Counted from the first letter of the stretch, positions 18,101-28,379 are shown. The stretch is DNA of 64,000 bases from Leuconostoc suionicum (GCF_001891125.1 NZ_CP015247.1:824501-888500); one strand, 5' to 3'. Notes: generated from the letters alone by a model not told the origin. Translations and numbers: made by a program.

Positions 18101-21100
18101 AATTGGCGCCTCAATATCGTTCAAGTACGGATAATAGTTTCTTAGATTCAGTTATTCAAAATGGCTATGCCTTCACGGATCGCTACGATATTGGTTATAA
18201 CACGCCTACCAAATACGGTACAGTTGATCAACTATTAGATGCTTTAAGAGCCTTACATGCTCAAGGCATTCAGGCTATCAATGATTGGGTCCCAGACCAA
18301 ATTTATAATTTGCCTGGTGAAGAAATTGTGACAGCCAGTCGAACAAATGGTTCAGGAAAGTTGGATGAAAACTCAGTTATTAACAATACACTTTATGATT
18401 CTCGTACTGTTGGTGGCGGAGAGTATCAAGCTATATATGGAGGTGCTTTCTTAGATAAATTAAAACAAGATTATCCTGAGTTATTTGAAACAAAACAAAT
18501 TTCAACAGGTGAAGCAATGAACCCTGATGTCAAAATCACAGAATGGTCAGCTAAGTATTTTAATGGCTCAAACATTCAAGGACGCGGTGCGTGGTATGTT
18601 CTCAAGGATTGGTCAACCAATCAATACTTTAATGTTTCAAGTGGTAGTGAATTTTTACCTAAGCAACTGTTAGGTGAAAAAACAAGTACAGGATTTACCA
18701 CCGGTGACAATGGTAAGACTGAGTTTTATTCTACGAGTGGCTACCAAGCAAAGAATACATTTATTCAAGATAATGACAATTGGTATTATTTTGATAATGA
18801 CGGTTATATGGTTGTTGGTGCTCAAGAAATTAATGGTAAAAAGTATTATTTCTTACCAAATGGTGTAGAGTTACAAGATGCTTATTTGTCTGACGGGACT
18901 AATGAGTATTACTACAGTAGTGATGGTCGTCAAATTTCTAATCAATATTACCAAGGATCAGACAACAACTGGCGTTATTTCTTTGCAGATGGTCATATGG
19001 CTATAGGGTTAACAACAATTACTGCAGAAGATGGTACAACAAATCAACAATATTTTGATGCAAATGGTGTGCAAATTAAGGGCGCAGCTATAAAGAGTGC
19101 TGATGGCAATGTGCACTATTTTGATGGTAAGACAGGAAACATGGTTATAAATTCCTGGGGTAAAATAAGCGATGGTTCATGGTTATACTTGAATGATAGC
19201 GGTGTAGCGGTTACAGGACCGCAAAATATTAACGGTCAAAATCTTTACTTCAACGAAGACGGTATTCAAGTAAAGGGTGAAGCCATTACTGATAATAGTG
19301 GAAAAATACATTATTATGATCGCAGCACAGGAAATATGGTAGTGAGCTCATGGGGTGAAACGAATAATGGTTCATGGCTATACTTGAACGACAAGGGTGA
19401 TGCCGTTACAGGAGAACAAGTTATTGACGGTCAAAAACTATATTTCAGTAGTAATGGAATCCAGCTTAAAAATACATTCAAGAAGTTATCCGATGGTTCA
19501 TGGCTATATTTGGACGATAAAGGTCTTCCAGTGACTGGGTCACAGGTCATTGGTGGACAAAACTTGTATTTCGGCCAAGATGGAAAGCAAGTCAAAGGTG
19601 ACGTTGCTACAGATGGACAAGGTAACACTCATTATTATGAAAGCAACACAGGAAATATGGTTACTAATTCATGGGCAGAATTATCGGACAGTTCGTGGAT
19701 GTATCTAGACAATGATGGCAATCCTTTAACAGGACAGCAAAATATTGATGGCCAGTCACTTTACTTTAGTGATGATGGTAAGCAAATCAAAAACGCATTG
19801 GTTAAACTAGATGATGGATCAACAATTTACCTCGATGATAAAGGTGTTTCATCAACTGGTATTCAAAAGATTGATGATAAGATCTATTATTTTGATCCTG
19901 ATGGTAAACAAGTAGTATGTCGTTTTGAAGAATTACCAGACGGTTCATGGATGTATCTAGATGATGATGGTGTTGCTGCTACGGGCGCTCAAAAAATTAA
20001 TGGTCAGGAATTATATTTCGACAATAATGGTAGACAAGTTAAGAACGACAAAGTAATTAATGATGATGGAACAATAAACTATTACACAGGTATGAGCGGT
20101 GAAAAACTAAAAAATGATTTTGGTGAATTACCAGACGGTTCATGGATGTACTTGGATAATCAAGGTAATGCTGTAATAGGCGCTCAAAAAATTAATGGCC
20201 AAAATCTTTACTTCAAGACAGACGGACAACAAGTTAAGGGTGAAGCTAATGTTGATTCATCAGGTGAAATGCACTTTTATGATCCTGATTCCGGTGAGTT
20301 AATTACAAATAGATTTGAACAAGTTGCTAGTGGTGTATGGGCATACTTTGATGCCAATGGTGTTGCTGTAACAGGTGAGCAACGTATTGGTAAGCAAAAT
20401 TTGTTTTTTGATCCAACTGGTTATCAAGTTAAAGGCGACAAACGAACAATTGACGGCGTTCTCTATACCTTTGATAAAGACAGTGGAGAGAGACAGAGTC
20501 TAAATTCTATATCAGTATTACCTGCAAACGGGCAATACATAACCGATAAGGCTCAGAATTGGTATTATCAAGTCGATGGTGAAAATGTAAAAGGCCTATA
20601 TACAAATAATGATGGTCAATTACGTTACTTCGATTTGACAACTGGCGTGCAGACTAAAGGTAACTTTGTGACAATTGGCAATGATACCTACTATTTCACT
20701 AAGGAACAAGGGGATGGACAAATAGTTTCTGAGGTTGTTTCAGGACACTATAGTACTATCCAGTTAAGTGACAATTCGTCTGCATGGGTTTATCGCGATG
20801 CAAATGATCAAATTTTGAAGGGCCTACAGAATATAAACGGTCGTCTGCAATATTTTGATTTAAACACCGGTGCGCAATTAAAAGGCGGTGCTGCAAACTA
20901 TGATGGCAACCTTTATTATTTTGAATCATCAGAGGGTAACCTAGTCAGTAAAATTCAGCAATCCTACTCAACTGGGAAGTATGTGACCAATGACGATAAA
21001 GTAACATATGTTGATGAGCAAAATAACCAAGTCACGGGCTTAGTGCTGATTGATGATCAATTACAATACTTTAATCCAATTGATGGTAGTCAAGTCAAGA

Positions 21101-23751
21101 ATGAGCAGGTTATCATTGATGGCGTAACATACTACTTTGACAATAATGGTAATGGACAATATTTGTTTACAAATACAGCAACGATGTCAACTAATGAATT
21201 TGCCAAACATAGTGCTGCTTATAGCAATGATAGTTCTAGCTTCACGAATACGATAGATGGTTTCTTGACGGCCGATACCTGGTATCGCCCCAAAGATATC
21301 TTGGAAAACGGACAGACATGGGTTGCTTCTTCAACAAATGACGTACGTCCACTGATCACAGTTTGGTGGCCAAATAAAGATGTCCAAGTTAATTATTTGA
21401 ATTTTATGAAGCAAAATGGTTTGCTAGATACAACTAGTCAATTCAATTTACAATCTGATCAATATGACTTGAATGTCGCCGCGCAAAAAGTCCAAATGGC
21501 TATTGAACAGCGTATTTCGAAAGAAAAGAGTACAGATTGGCTGAAAGATCTTTTGTTTGAAGCTCATCAAGATACGCCTTCGTTTGTGAAACAACAATTT
21601 ATTTGGAATAAAGATTCTGAATATCAAGGTCAAGGGGATGCTTGGTTCGAAGGTGGCTATCTTAAGTATGGTAATAGTGACTTAACACCAACAACCAATT
21701 CAGATTATCGTGAATCTGGAAATGCTTTTGATTTCTTACTTGCTAATGATGTCGACAATTCTAACCCAGCAGTTCAAGCTGAAAATTTGAATTGGTTACA
21801 TTATTTAATGAACTTTGGCACAATTACAGCTAATGATGATGATGCCAATTTTGACAGTATTCGTATTGATGCCGTTGACTTTATTAATAATGATGCCATT
21901 CAAAGAACCTATGATTACTTGCGTGATGCTTATAAAGTTGATGCAAGTGAAGACAATGCTAATAAGCATATTTCACTAGTTGAAGCTGGATTAGATGCTG
22001 GCACCTCTACAATTAAGAGTGATGCTTTAGTTGAATCAAACTTTAGAGAGGCAGCTACACTATCGCTAGCAAATCAACCAGGGGAAAATAGTTCCTTGAC
22101 TAATATGTTGCAAGACATTGATGGTGGACAGATCATAGCTGATCACGCCAACAATGCAACAGAAAATGAAGCAACGCCAAATTATTCAATTATTCATGCT
22201 CATGATAAGGGAATTCAAGAAAAGGTTGGTGCCGCAATTACCGACGTTACTGGTGCAGACTGGACGAATTTCACCGATGACCAATTAAAAGAAGGATTAG
22301 CAGCTTATTATCAAGATCAACGTTCAACGAATAAAAAGTATAACATCTATAACTTACCTAGTATCTATGCTTTGATGCTTACTAATAAGGATACAGTTCC
22401 ACGCGTTTATTACGGCGATATGTATCAAGACGATGGGCAATATATGGAAAAGCAAAGTATTTATTATGATGCCATTGTTTCCTTGATGAATACCAGAAAG
22501 AGTTATGTGAGTGGTGGCCAAACCATGAATGTAGATGAACATGGATTGCTAAAGAGTGTTCGTTTTGGTAAAGACGCCATGACAGCTAGTGACCTTGGTA
22601 CGAATGAAACACGCACTGAAGGTGTTGGTATACTGGTCGGTAATGATTCTTCACTGAAACTAAATGATTCAGATACAGTTACCTTAGAGATGGGGGCTGC
22701 TCATAAAAACCAAAAGTACCGAGCTGCATTGTTGACAACTAGTGATGGTATTGTTACGTATGATGCTGATAATGATGCACCAACAATTTGGACAGATGAC
22801 CGTGGTACACTGACGTTCTCAAATAAGGAAATTGCTGGTCAAGATTATACTAGTGTGCAAGGATTTGCTAATCCACAAGTATCAGGTTACTTAGCAGTTT
22901 GGGTACCAGTAGGTGCTAGTGACGATCAAGATGCCCGAACAGCAGCATCAACAGATGCAAACACTGATGACAAAGTACTGCATTCTAATGCTGCATTAGA
23001 TTCGAACTTGATTTACGAAGGCTTTTCTAACTTTCAACCTAAAGCAACTACCAATGATGAACTGACTAACGTAGTAATTGCTAAAAATGCTAATTTATTT
23101 GAAAAGTGGGGGATCACAAGTTTTGAAATGGCACCACAATATCGTTCAAGTGGGGACCACACGTTCTTAGATTCAACGATTGATAATGGTTATGCATTTA
23201 CTGATCGATACGATTTGGGATTTGAAACACCAACTAAGTACGGTACTGATAAGGATTTGCGTACTGCAATTAAAGCATTACACCAATCAAACATGCAGGT
23301 TATGGCTGATGTAGTTGATAACCAAGTTTATAATTTATCTGGCCAAGAGGTCGTATCAGCTTCACGTGCCGGTGTTTATGGCAATGATGTGTCAACTGGA
23401 TTTGGGACACAACTTTATGCGGTTAATAGTGTTGGTGGAGGTAAATATCAAGCCCAATATGGTGGTGAATATTTGAATGAATTGAAGCAACAATACCCAG
23501 ATTTATTTGAAGCTAAGACGTATGACTACTGGGTTAAAAATTATTCTAATGACGGATCAAATCCGTACTACACACTATCACAAAACACACGAAAAGATAT
23601 GCCGAGTGATGAGACTATTAAACAATGGTCAGCTAAATATATGAATGGTACTAATGTATTAGGAAACGGTATGGGATATGTGTTGAAAGATTGGAATACA
23701 GGTCAATACTTCAAAATTGGAGAAAAGAATGCTGATTTTATAACAAATTAA
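15142..23751 (+). CDS. dsrE: DSR-E-like glucansucrase with two GH70 domains (dextran + alpha-1,2 branching)
   Basis: 2869 aa secreted enzyme. Order: signal peptide (1-40, KKLYKSGK, cleavage after VSA); ten 20-aa repeats (74-273); GH70 domain 1 (about 345-1175); YG-type glucan-binding repeats (about 1180-2010); GH70 domain 2 (about 2020-2869). Domain 1 has nucleophile Asp571, acid/base Glu609 and stabiliser Asp682 followed by SEV, the dextransucrase (alpha-1,6) signature. Domain 2 has Asp2243, Glu2281 and Asp2355; spacings 38 and 112 equal those of D2210, E2248 and D2322 in DSR-E, and it keeps Phe2247, Ala2282-Gly2283 and the KGI tripeptide associated with alpha-1,2 branching. Domain-I motifs lie after motif IV in both, the GH70 circular permutation. 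ATG 15142 is used (GTGAGG 9 bp upstream), not GTG 15127. Branch type is inferred from motifs. Confidence 0.93.
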   Translation: MRDKRIICDRKKLYKSGKMLVTAGIFSAVIFGVSATNVSADSTNNTDVTVSQATDKVVDTTVATTDKVAGTTAATDKTADATTSTDKVASTAAATDKTADATTSTDKVASTAAATDKTADATTSTDKVASIAAATDKTADATTSTDKVAGTTATTDKTADTTTSTDKVASTTTATDKTADATTSTDKVASTVAATDKTADAATSTDKVAGTTAATDKTADATTSTDKVAGTTAATDKTADATTSTDKVASTAAATDKAADATTSTDKVASTTTATDKVAATISEKSKSIKQIDGKTYFIGDDGQPKKNFTAIVDGQVLYFDKDNGALTSNSSQYTDGLVNIGNEHNAAYSLSSDSFTQVDGYLTANSWYRPKDILKNGTTWTASTANDFRPLLMSWWPDKDTQVSYLKYMQSAGLLSDDVVLSNNDSMNSLTDTAMTVQKNIEEKIGLLGSTDWLKADMNQMVDSQSNWNISSESKGTDHLQGGALLYVNSDLTPNANSDYRLLNRTPTNQKGQIATNGDQGGYEMLLANDVDNSNPIVQAEQLNWLYYMMNIGSIAQNDPTANFDGYRVDAVDNVNADLLQIAGDYFKAAYGTNQSDANANNHISILEDWDNNDPAYVKAQGNNQLTMDFPMHLALKYSLNMPSSARSGLEPAISTSLVNRATDATENEAQPNYSFIRAHDSEVQTVIAQIIKDKINPNSDGLTVSTDEIAKAFEIYNADELKADKEYTAYNIPSSYALMLTNKDTIPRVYYGDLFTDDGQYMSAKSPYYDALTSLLQSRVKYVSGGQSMNMTYLHNNQGLLTSVRYGKDAMTATDTGTSETRTQGIGLIVGNKTDLNLNNDEQIVLNMGAAHKNQAYRALMLSTKDGLKIYNSDDEAPVAYTDDQGRLIFKSDMVYGVSDAQVSGYLAAWVPVGASDNQDARTESSTAASTDGNTYHSNSALDSQVIYEGFSNFQAMPTQADEYTNIKIAENAQLFKSLGITSFELAPQYRSSTDNSFLDSVIQNGYAFTDRYDIGYNTPTKYGTVDQLLDALRALHAQGIQAINDWVPDQIYNLPGEEIVTASRTNGSGKLDENSVINNTLYDSRTVGGGEYQAIYGGAFLDKLKQDYPELFETKQISTGEAMNPDVKITEWSAKYFNGSNIQGRGAWYVLKDWSTNQYFNVSSGSEFLPKQLLGEKTSTGFTTGDNGKTEFYSTSGYQAKNTFIQDNDNWYYFDNDGYMVVGAQEINGKKYYFLPNGVELQDAYLSDGTNEYYYSSDGRQISNQYYQGSDNNWRYFFADGHMAIGLTTITAEDGTTNQQYFDANGVQIKGAAIKSADGNVHYFDGKTGNMVINSWGKISDGSWLYLNDSGVAVTGPQNINGQNLYFNEDGIQVKGEAITDNSGKIHYYDRSTGNMVVSSWGETNNGSWLYLNDKGDAVTGEQVIDGQKLYFSSNGIQLKNTFKKLSDGSWLYLDDKGLPVTGSQVIGGQNLYFGQDGKQVKGDVATDGQGNTHYYESNTGNMVTNSWAELSDSSWMYLDNDGNPLTGQQNIDGQSLYFSDDGKQIKNALVKLDDGSTIYLDDKGVSSTGIQKIDDKIYYFDPDGKQVVCRFEELPDGSWMYLDDDGVAATGAQKINGQELYFDNNGRQVKNDKVINDDGTINYYTGMSGEKLKNDFGELPDGSWMYLDNQGNAVIGAQKINGQNLYFKTDGQQVKGEANVDSSGEMHFYDPDSGELITNRFEQVASGVWAYFDANGVAVTGEQRIGKQNLFFDPTGYQVKGDKRTIDGVLYTFDKDSGERQSLNSISVLPANGQYITDKAQNWYYQVDGENVKGLYTNNDGQLRYFDLTTGVQTKGNFVTIGNDTYYFTKEQGDGQIVSEVVSGHYSTIQLSDNSSAWVYRDANDQILKGLQNINGRLQYFDLNTGAQLKGGAANYDGNLYYFESSEGNLVSKIQQSYSTGKYVTNDDKVTYVDEQNNQVTGLVLIDDQLQYFNPIDGSQVKNEQVIIDGVTYYFDNNGNGQYLFTNTATMSTNEFAKHSAAYSNDSSSFTNTIDGFLTADTWYRPKDILENGQTWVASSTNDVRPLITVWWPNKDVQVNYLNFMKQNGLLDTTSQFNLQSDQYDLNVAAQKVQMAIEQRISKEKSTDWLKDLLFEAHQDTPSFVKQQFIWNKDSEYQGQGDAWFEGGYLKYGNSDLTPTTNSDYRESGNAFDFLLANDVDNSNPAVQAENLNWLHYLMNFGTITANDDDANFDSIRIDAVDFINNDAIQRTYDYLRDAYKVDASEDNANKHISLVEAGLDAGTSTIKSDALVESNFREAATLSLANQPGENSSLTNMLQDIDGGQIIADHANNATENEATPNYSIIHAHDKGIQEKVGAAITDVTGADWTNFTDDQLKEGLAAYYQDQRSTNKKYNIYNLPSIYALMLTNKDTVPRVYYGDMYQDDGQYMEKQSIYYDAIVSLMNTRKSYVSGGQTMNVDEHGLLKSVRFGKDAMTASDLGTNETRTEGVGILVGNDSSLKLNDSDTVTLEMGAAHKNQKYRAALLTTSDGIVTYDADNDAPTIWTDDRGTLTFSNKEIAGQDYTSVQGFANPQVSGYLAVWVPVGASDDQDARTAASTDANTDDKVLHSNAALDSNLIYEGFSNFQPKATTNDELTNVVIAKNANLFEKWGITSFEMAPQYRSSGDHTFLDSTIDNGYAFTDRYDLGFETPTKYGTDKDLRTAIKALHQSNMQVMADVVDNQVYNLSGQEVVSASRAGVYGNDVSTGFGTQLYAVNSVGGGKYQAQYGGEYLNELKQQYPDLFEAKTYDYWVKNYSNDGSNPYYTLSQNTRKDMPSDETIKQWSAKYMNGTNVLGNGMGYVLKDWNTGQYFKIGEKNADFITN
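15361..15960 (+). repeat. Ten 60-bp tandem repeats in the sucrase N-terminal region
   Basis: Exactly ten 60-bp units in frame, each encoding a 20-residue block of the form [20 protein letters not shown] with few changes (T/A/S swaps such as GTTA or STTT). Degenerate half units flank both ends (15301-15360 and from 15961). Units differ mainly at positions for AST/AGT, so recent slippage or recombination is likely. The Thr/Ala/Lys/Asp-rich stretch would be disordered and surface exposed. Confidence 0.95.
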
Positions 23752-23778
23752 TCAACAAGGTTTTCTTATATTGTTGAG

Positions 23779-23820
23779 AAAGGAAGTGTGATTTTTAAAT
23801 CATCACGCTTCCTTTTTTTT
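23779..23820 (+). terminator. Terminator after the glucansucrase
   Basis: Hairpin GGAAGTGTGAT / ATCATCACGCTTCC followed by eight or more Ts, about 30 bp past the stop. Confidence 0.85.
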
Positions 23821-23877
23821 GATTTGTTTTCATCTGATATTAACAAATTACATTGGCAAGTATCTAGGCAAAATTTT

Positions 23878-23897
23878 TGTAACCGCTCTCTTATAAT
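23878..23897 (+). promoter_or_regulatory. cre-like box over the -10 of the SDR promoter
   Basis: TGTAACCGCTCTCT (23878-23891) matches the cre consensus at 13 of 14 positions and abuts TATAAT (23892-23897). No good -35 box is visible at the right distance, so another factor may be needed. Confidence 0.5.
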
Positions 23898-23999
23898 GAT
23901 ATAGTAGGCATAACAAACAAAGTGTTTGTTAAACCATATACACGCCATTAGTGTATGTCAAGATTGTGCTGAGTATTGTATGAAAAAGGGAGGAATTAT

Positions 24000-24869
24000 A
24001 TGACAAACACAAGTGGAGAATATGCAAAGCAGAATTTTCCAAAACAGAGTCAACCTGAACCAGGATTACAAAGCAAGATGTCGCCAACGCCAGATGATGG
24101 TGCAGCAAGTTATGTTGGGCATGACCGCCTGAAGCATAAGAAAGCACTAATAACCGGTGGTGACTCAGGAATCGGCAGATCTGTGGCGATAGCGTATGCA
24201 CACGAAGGTGCTGATATTGTGTTAAATTATCTTCCTGAAGAAGAATCAGATGCACAAGAAGTTAAGGGCATTATTGAATCATTAGGTCGTAAAATCAAGC
24301 TAGTTCCAGGTGATTTAAAGAATGAAGCATTCAGCCAAAAATTGATTGACGAAGCAGTTTCTTTTTTTGGTGATTTAAGTATTTTGACGTTGGTAGCTGG
24401 CAAACAACAAGCAGAAGTTGATATTGCTAATTTGTCGACACAACAAATAACCGATACTTATGCAACAAATGTTTTTAGCCTCATTTGGCTTGTCAAAGCG
24501 GCTTTGCCACATATGCAACCTGGTAGCAGTATCATAACAACGAATTCTATTCAGGCAGAGCAACCATCGTCATTTCTCGTGGATTATGCAGGTACAAAAG
24601 CTGCTATTAAAAATATGACGATGAGTTTAGCCAAGCAATTGGCTAATCGAGGTATTCGCGTGAATAGTGTGGCACCTGGTCCCATTTGGACACCTTTGCA
24701 AGTTGTTGGTGGACAGTTGCCGGAGAACATTCCAACGTTTGGTCAATCGACACCCATCGGTAGGGCTGGTCAACCGGCAGAATTAGCAGGGGCTTATGTT
24801 TTCCTAGCTTCAAATGAATCTAGCTATGTAACAGGTGAGTCAATCAATGTTACTGGCGGCTTAAAGTAA
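24000..24869 (+). CDS. Short-chain dehydrogenase/reductase, general-stress type
   Basis: 289 aa with the roughly 45-residue N-terminal extension (MTNTSGEYAKQNFPKQSQPEPG) typical of the YhdF/YdaD-like general-stress SDR group. Cofactor motif TGGDSGIGRS, the N-containing strand TNVFS, catalytic Tyr-x-x-x-Lys in DYAGTKAA and PGPIWTPL are present. It probably reduces an aldehyde or ketone with NAD(P)H, but the substrate is unknown. GGGAGG precedes ATG 24000. It begins the cluster of stress genes that includes the Asp23 operon. Confidence 0.88.
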   Translation: MTNTSGEYAKQNFPKQSQPEPGLQSKMSPTPDDGAASYVGHDRLKHKKALITGGDSGIGRSVAIAYAHEGADIVLNYLPEEESDAQEVKGIIESLGRKIKLVPGDLKNEAFSQKLIDEAVSFFGDLSILTLVAGKQQAEVDIANLSTQQITDTYATNVFSLIWLVKAALPHMQPGSSIITTNSIQAEQPSSFLVDYAGTKAAIKNMTMSLAKQLANRGIRVNSVAPGPIWTPLQVVGGQLPENIPTFGQSTPIGRAGQPAELAGAYVFLASNESSYVTGESINVTGGLK

Positions 24870-24942
24870 ATCATGAGCTCCTTTAAATTTCGTTGATATT
24901 AATTAGAAATTTAGTTTGATCAACGAAGAAAGTGGAGAAAAG

Positions 24943-25065
24943 ATGGATAAAAAGAATAAAAAATTCGGGTTTTGGGATAAGCTGTCAATGCTTTTGGCGT
25001 TGTCTCAATTATTGTTCAGTTTCTATTATTTTGTCAGAAATTGGAAAAAAACAAACGAAAATTAA
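24943..25065 (+). CDS. Small single-helix membrane protein
   Basis: 40 aa, charged Lys-rich start (MDKKNKKFGFWDK) followed by one hydrophobic segment (LSMLLALSQLLFSFYYFV) and a basic end. GGAG lies 9 bp upstream of the ATG. No family recognised. It lies downstream of the SDR gene without a clear terminator between and 35 bp before another tiny gene, so the three may be co-transcribed. Confidence 0.6.
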   Translation: MDKKNKKFGFWDKLSMLLALSQLLFSFYYFVRNWKKTNEN

Positions 25066-25100
25066 CAAATTTTCATTATTAGGCATAAAGGAGGAAAACT

Positions 25101-25235
25101 ATGTTAAAAACTGTACTTAAGGTATTGTTGGCATCTACATTAATTCTAGGCGGTATAGCAGTTGGAGGAACTATATTTGCAGCTAAAGGCATTGATAAAG
25201 CTGGGGACCGTTTGGAAGAGGAAATCCATAATTAA
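25101..25235 (+). CDS. Small membrane protein, stress-cluster associated
   Basis: 44 aa with a near-perfect AAGGAGG site. Residues about 3-28 form one membrane helix (VLKVLLASTLILGG...GTIFAA), followed by a charged tail (KGIDKAGDRLEEEIHN). I do not recognise the family. A nested-stem terminator follows at 25253-25294, so it ends the SDR transcript. Confidence 0.65.
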   Translation: MLKTVLKVLLASTLILGGIAVGGTIFAAKGIDKAGDRLEEEIHN

Positions 25236-25252
25236 ACTATAGAACAGATAAT

Positions 25253-25294
25253 AACGATAGCAACTTATTGATAAGGGGCTATTGTTTTTTTTAA
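25253..25294 (+). terminator. Terminator before the Asp23 operon
   Basis: Outer stem AACGATAGC / GCTATTGTT (one G-T) encloses an inner CTTAT / ATAAG stem, followed by eight Ts. Confidence 0.65.
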
Positions 25295-25349
25295 TCTTTA
25301 AAAAATAACTCATAATGTTATTGTTTTGTAAAGGGGTAAAGCGTTATTT

Positions 25350-25378
25350 TTGTAAACGCTTTCCGTTAGTGCTATATT
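25350..25378 (+). promoter_or_regulatory. Asp23-operon promoter overlapped by a cre-like box
   Basis: TTGTAA (25350-25355), 17-bp spacer, TATATT (25373-25378). TGTAAACGCTTTCC at 25351-25364 matches cre at 13 of 14 positions and covers the -35, which would let CcpA tie this envelope-stress operon to carbon supply. Confidence 0.6.
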
Positions 25379-25432
25379 TAGGCTAATGAATTGGATATCA
25401 TAATTCATAGAGAAGAGAATGGAGGAAAGATT

Positions 25433-25678
25433 ATGATTTGGTCATTAATTGTAGGTGCCATTATTGGTGCCATTGCAGGTGCTATCACAAATCGTGGTGA
25501 GTCAATGGGGTGGATTAGCAATATTATTGCTGGTTTAATCGGATCGGCTATTGGCCAGGCTTTGTTGGGACAATGGGGACCCAGTTTGGCGGGAATGGCA
25601 ATCATTCCTTCGATAATCGGTGCTGTGATCCTTGTACTAGTCGTGTCAATGGTGCTTGGGATGAGAGCAAAACAGTAG
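25433..25678 (+). CDS. GlsB/YeaQ/YmgE-family small membrane protein
   Basis: 81 aa, glycine-rich, with the family core LIVGAIIGAIAGAI...GWISNIIAGLIGSAIGQ and three hydrophobic helices. ATG 25433 is chosen for its GGAGG site; the frame extends upstream without another good start. It opens the operon GlsB-AmaP-DUF2273-Asp23 found in many Firmicutes. A second copy with about three-quarters identical residues is at 27915-28163. Confidence 0.88.
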   Translation: MIWSLIVGAIIGAIAGAITNRGESMGWISNIIAGLIGSAIGQALLGQWGPSLAGMAIIPSIIGAVILVLVVSMVLGMRAKQ

Positions 25679-25702
25679 CATAAGATAATAGAGAGGTATG
25701 AT

Positions 25703-26257
25703 ATGAAGAAAAGTCAAAAAATTGTTCTGAGTATTTTCAGCCTCGGATATTTGGTTGGGCTTTGTTTGTTAATATGGCCGCAAATAATTGATGAAATGTT
25801 CAAATTTTTAGCAGAGTTTAATATACATTTAGACTTTAAGAGCGATCTTTTCATTTATTACTATGGTCTTGTACTGCTGTCACTGACCGTGCTTGTGTTT
25901 TTACTCATATTGATATGGCCGGTAGAATTACCAGATATTCCTTTGAAGCAAACCAAAGAAGGACGGCTTGCGTTGAGTAATCATGGGATCAACCAGTTTA
26001 TTCAGACAAAGCTCTCAGGTGAAGATTTATCAAATATTAAAGTGAGATTGAAAAATACGCGTCGTCAACGAAAATTTTATATTGTTGCTGATTCAGTTTA
26101 TAAACAGGCGACAGTCGAAGAATTACCTCGTATTTCATACGATTTAACGAAAAGCCTGAATGATTTACTCGCTGGCATAAATCGAATTCCCATTAAAGTT
26201 GATATTAAAGTAAATCAGAAATCAAACTCAAAGCGTAAAGTCACACGTGTGATTTAA
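25703..26257 (+). CDS. amaP: AmaP-like membrane anchor for Asp23
   Basis: 184 aa. Two N-terminal membrane helices (about 8-30 and 48-76) are followed by a cytoplasmic domain with LSNHGINQFIQTKL and NIKVRLKNTRRQRKF, as in AmaP, which tethers Asp23 to the membrane in Staphylococcus. Gene order (GlsB, AmaP, DUF2273, Asp23) supports the call strongly. Confidence 0.85.
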   Translation: MKKSQKIVLSIFSLGYLVGLCLLIWPQIIDEMFKFLAEFNIHLDFKSDLFIYYYGLVLLSLTVLVFLLILIWPVELPDIPLKQTKEGRLALSNHGINQFIQTKLSGEDLSNIKVRLKNTRRQRKFYIVADSVYKQATVEELPRISYDLTKSLNDLLAGINRIPIKVDIKVNQKSNSKRKVTRVI

Positions 26258-26274
26258 AAAGGAGTGCGGATATA

Positions 26275-26475
26275 ATGAAAGACAAAAAATCAATTAATAT
26301 TTGGGTTGGTGGTCTTGCGGGTTTCATTCTGTCAACTCTATTAGTAACTGTAGGATTTTGGAAGACGATTTTGATTATAGTTGTCACCTTACTAGCAGGT
26401 TGGATTGGCTACCTGCTCGACGCATACAATGTCGATTTATCAATTGTCTCTAAAATATTTACACGTAAAAATTAA
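26275..26475 (+). CDS. DUF2273 small membrane protein
   Basis: 66 aa with two hydrophobic helices (GLAGFILSTLLVTVGFW and ILIIVVTLLAGWIGYLLDA). The G-x-x-x-G helix packing and the position between AmaP and Asp23 are typical of DUF2273. AAAGGAG lies upstream of the ATG. Its role within the Asp23 complex is not established. Confidence 0.85.
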   Translation: MKDKKSINIWVGGLAGFILSTLLVTVGFWKTILIIVVTLLAGWIGYLLDAYNVDLSIVSKIFTRKN

Positions 26476-26502
26476 TTATTTAGATATAGAAAGGACTTAA
26501 TT

Positions 26503-27030
26503 ATGACTACAGAGAAAACAACTACACAAAATACAGCAACAGAGAATCATCAACCTAAAGGTGAATTAACATTTGATGACAAAGTGATTCAAAAGGTAGT
26601 GGGCTATGCAATTGAAAACGTGACAGGATTATTAGGTGTTGACGGTGGTTTTGTCGCAAATATTAAAAATAAAATTGTTAATACGGATAATCCCACTGAC
26701 GGCATTGGTGTTGAGGTCGGAAAAGAACAAGTTGCGGTAGATTTAGATATTATCATGGAATACGGCCACAACGCACATGATATTTACAAGCAACTAACAG
26801 AGGTAATCACAAAACAGGTGCGAGACACAACAAGTTTGACACTAGTTGAGTTGAATGTTGAAGTAGTTGATATTCAAACACAAAAAGAATTTGACGCATC
26901 ACAAACAAGCTTACAGGATCGCGTAACAGACGCTGGTAGCACCATCAAAGAAAAAACTTCAGATGGCGTTGATGCCGTGAAAAAGTCAACTTCTCAAGCA
27001 GTGAACGATGACGACAATCGTGTCAAGTAA
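26503..27030 (+). CDS. Asp23/Gls24-family envelope stress protein
   Basis: 175 aa. Core Asp23 domain at about 20-125 (FDDKVIQKVVGYAIENVTGLLGV, EVGKEQVAVDLDIIMEYG, NVEVVDI). A hydrophilic C-terminal tail rich in Ser, Thr, Lys and Asp follows. In related bacteria the protein coats the inner membrane face and is abundant in stress or stationary phase. It is the last gene of the operon and has a strong terminator. Confidence 0.92.
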   Translation: MTTEKTTTQNTATENHQPKGELTFDDKVIQKVVGYAIENVTGLLGVDGGFVANIKNKIVNTDNPTDGIGVEVGKEQVAVDLDIIMEYGHNAHDIYKQLTEVITKQVRDTTSLTLVELNVEVVDIQTQKEFDASQTSLQDRVTDAGSTIKEKTSDGVDAVKKSTSQAVNDDDNRVK

Positions 27031-27066
27031 ACGCACAAGCGTTTTGAAATTGCGGTAGTAAGTTTC

Positions 27067-27096
27067 AGCACAACGGCCAAAACGTTGTGCTTTTTA
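27067..27096 (+). terminator. Terminator after asp23
   Basis: Perfect 9-bp stem AGCACAACG / CGTTGTGCT with a 7-nt loop and T-run. Confidence 0.88.
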
Positions 27097-27121
27097 TATT
27101 AGAGCTAGGGTGATGTAAGAT

Positions 27122-27766
27122 ATGAAGCGAATAAAAATTCAAAAATTTTTGCATAAACATGGAAATGTTTTCTTGCTTGCCTTAACTAGCGGTACCTTAG
27201 TAGCTTTGCTAACTTCCTTGACTGCTTCTTGGGAATACATTCTTCTAACAGGATGGGATTGCGCTATAGTCGTACTTTTTTGTTTAGTAATTTACTCTTT
27301 TTATCCGATGGATCAAGGCCGGCACACGAAGAAAGTAATTCTCAAAGAAGGCATTCGATATCCACTGATTGATGCGTTTGTTGTCTTTTCAAGTGCAGTG
27401 AGTGTGTTTATTGTGATTTTGCTATTAACTGTCAGCAAAGGCAGTCGCATGGAAATTGTATTTTGTATTTTTAGTGTTTTTTCTTCTTGGAATTTAATTC
27501 AATTATTGTACGCTATTCACTACACGGAAATTTATTACCAAAATAATGGTGGGGTATCATTTAATGCAAAGGATCTTCCGAATTTTTGGGATTTTTTGTA
27601 TTTAGCTTATACCATTGGTATGACTTACCAAGTTTCTGATACAAATTTTTCTACAACCCGTTTTCGAAAAGTTGCTTTAGGGCACTCACTCATTTCTTTT
27701 GCCTTTAGTACACTGCTCATTGCCACTATGATTAATTTTATAGCCAGTTTGATTAGTGGTCGCTAA
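27122..27766 (+). CDS. DUF1345 membrane protein
   Basis: 214 aa with about five hydrophobic segments. The stretch NFWDFLYLAYTIGMTYQVSDTNFSTTRFRK is close to the DUF1345 hallmark (YFAFTIGMTFQVSDT). Function of the family is unknown. It sits alone after the Asp23 operon, with AGGGTGA upstream of ATG. Confidence 0.8.
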   Translation: MKRIKIQKFLHKHGNVFLLALTSGTLVALLTSLTASWEYILLTGWDCAIVVLFCLVIYSFYPMDQGRHTKKVILKEGIRYPLIDAFVVFSSAVSVFIVILLLTVSKGSRMEIVFCIFSVFSSWNLIQLLYAIHYTEIYYQNNGGVSFNAKDLPNFWDFLYLAYTIGMTYQVSDTNFSTTRFRKVALGHSLISFAFSTLLIATMINFIASLISGR

Positions 27767-27783
27767 GCCCTTTTTTAGGATAC

Positions 27784-27811
27784 TGGGCACAGAAATCTAG
27801 CCCTTTTTTAG
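27784..27811 (+). terminator. Weak terminator-like hairpin
   Basis: CTGGGC...AGCCC followed by six Ts. It uses the second of two identical 13-base copies of AGCCCTTTTTTAG (27766-27778 and 27799-27811). Confidence 0.35.
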
Positions 27812-27914
27812 AATCAAACGTGATGAAAGTGCAAGCTAAATATTTGCGGAAAAAATTTGACAGTGGTAGTCTGTACTTAGGTTCTGATAGAGAGCCGGAA
27901 GGAGAGAAATCATT

Positions 27915-28163
27915 ATGGGATTAATTTGGACGCTTATCGTAGGTGCAATTATCGGTGCTATTGCAGGTGCAATTACAAGCCGTGGTGCAGCTATGGGATG
28001 GATTAGCAACATCGTCGCTGGTTTAATTGGTTCTTGGTTAGGGGAAAGTCTTCTAGGATCATGGGGACCAAGCTTAGCAGGAATGGCACTTATTCCTTCA
28101 ATTATTGGTGCAGTTGTATTAGTCTTAATTGTATCTTGGATTACTAGTCGCACAAATAAGTAA
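27915..28163 (+). CDS. Second GlsB/YeaQ-family membrane protein
   Basis: 82 aa, paralogous to 25433-25678 with the identical cores LIVGAIIGAIAGAIT, MGWISNI and WGPSLAGMA. GGAAGGAGAG precedes the ATG. It has its own upstream gap and a small hydrophilic gene after it. Same three-helix glycine-rich build, so likely the same envelope-stress role. Confidence 0.87.
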   Translation: MGLIWTLIVGAIIGAIAGAITSRGAAMGWISNIVAGLIGSWLGESLLGSWGPSLAGMALIPSIIGAVVLVLIVSWITSRTNK

Positions 28164-28235
28164 TTTATAAAAACTCAATGCGTAAAACTGTAATTAACTG
28201 TTTCACACAGAAAGTAGGTATAGGAGAAACTTATC

Positions 28236-28379
28236 ATGACAGAAAACAAAAATAAAGACCAAAATAAAGAAGAGCAGGTTAAGGATCAAAAGGAAAAGAT
28301 TGATCCTAAGTCAACTGCCGAAAATACCAATCTTTATGAACATGATCCAAAAAACGCTGATTATAAAAAAGCTGATTAA
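28236..28379 (+). CDS. Small highly charged protein
   Basis: 47 aa, almost entirely Lys, Glu, Asp, Asn and Gln (MTENKNKDQNKEEQVKDQ...), ending in NADYKKAD. TAGGAG sits 10 bp before the ATG and a terminator-like dyad follows. Lacks hydrophobic residues and is probably disordered. It resembles small stress-induced hydrophilic proteins in style only; no family recognised. Confidence 0.6.
   Translation: MTENKNKDQNKEEQVKDQKEKIDPKSTAENTNLYEHDPKNADYKKAD

Noticed and set aside
27766-27811. Duplicate AGCCCTTTTTTAG as a mobile-element footprint
   Set aside because: Thirteen bases, T-rich, one copy overlapping a stop codon; better explained as a weak terminator with local duplication.
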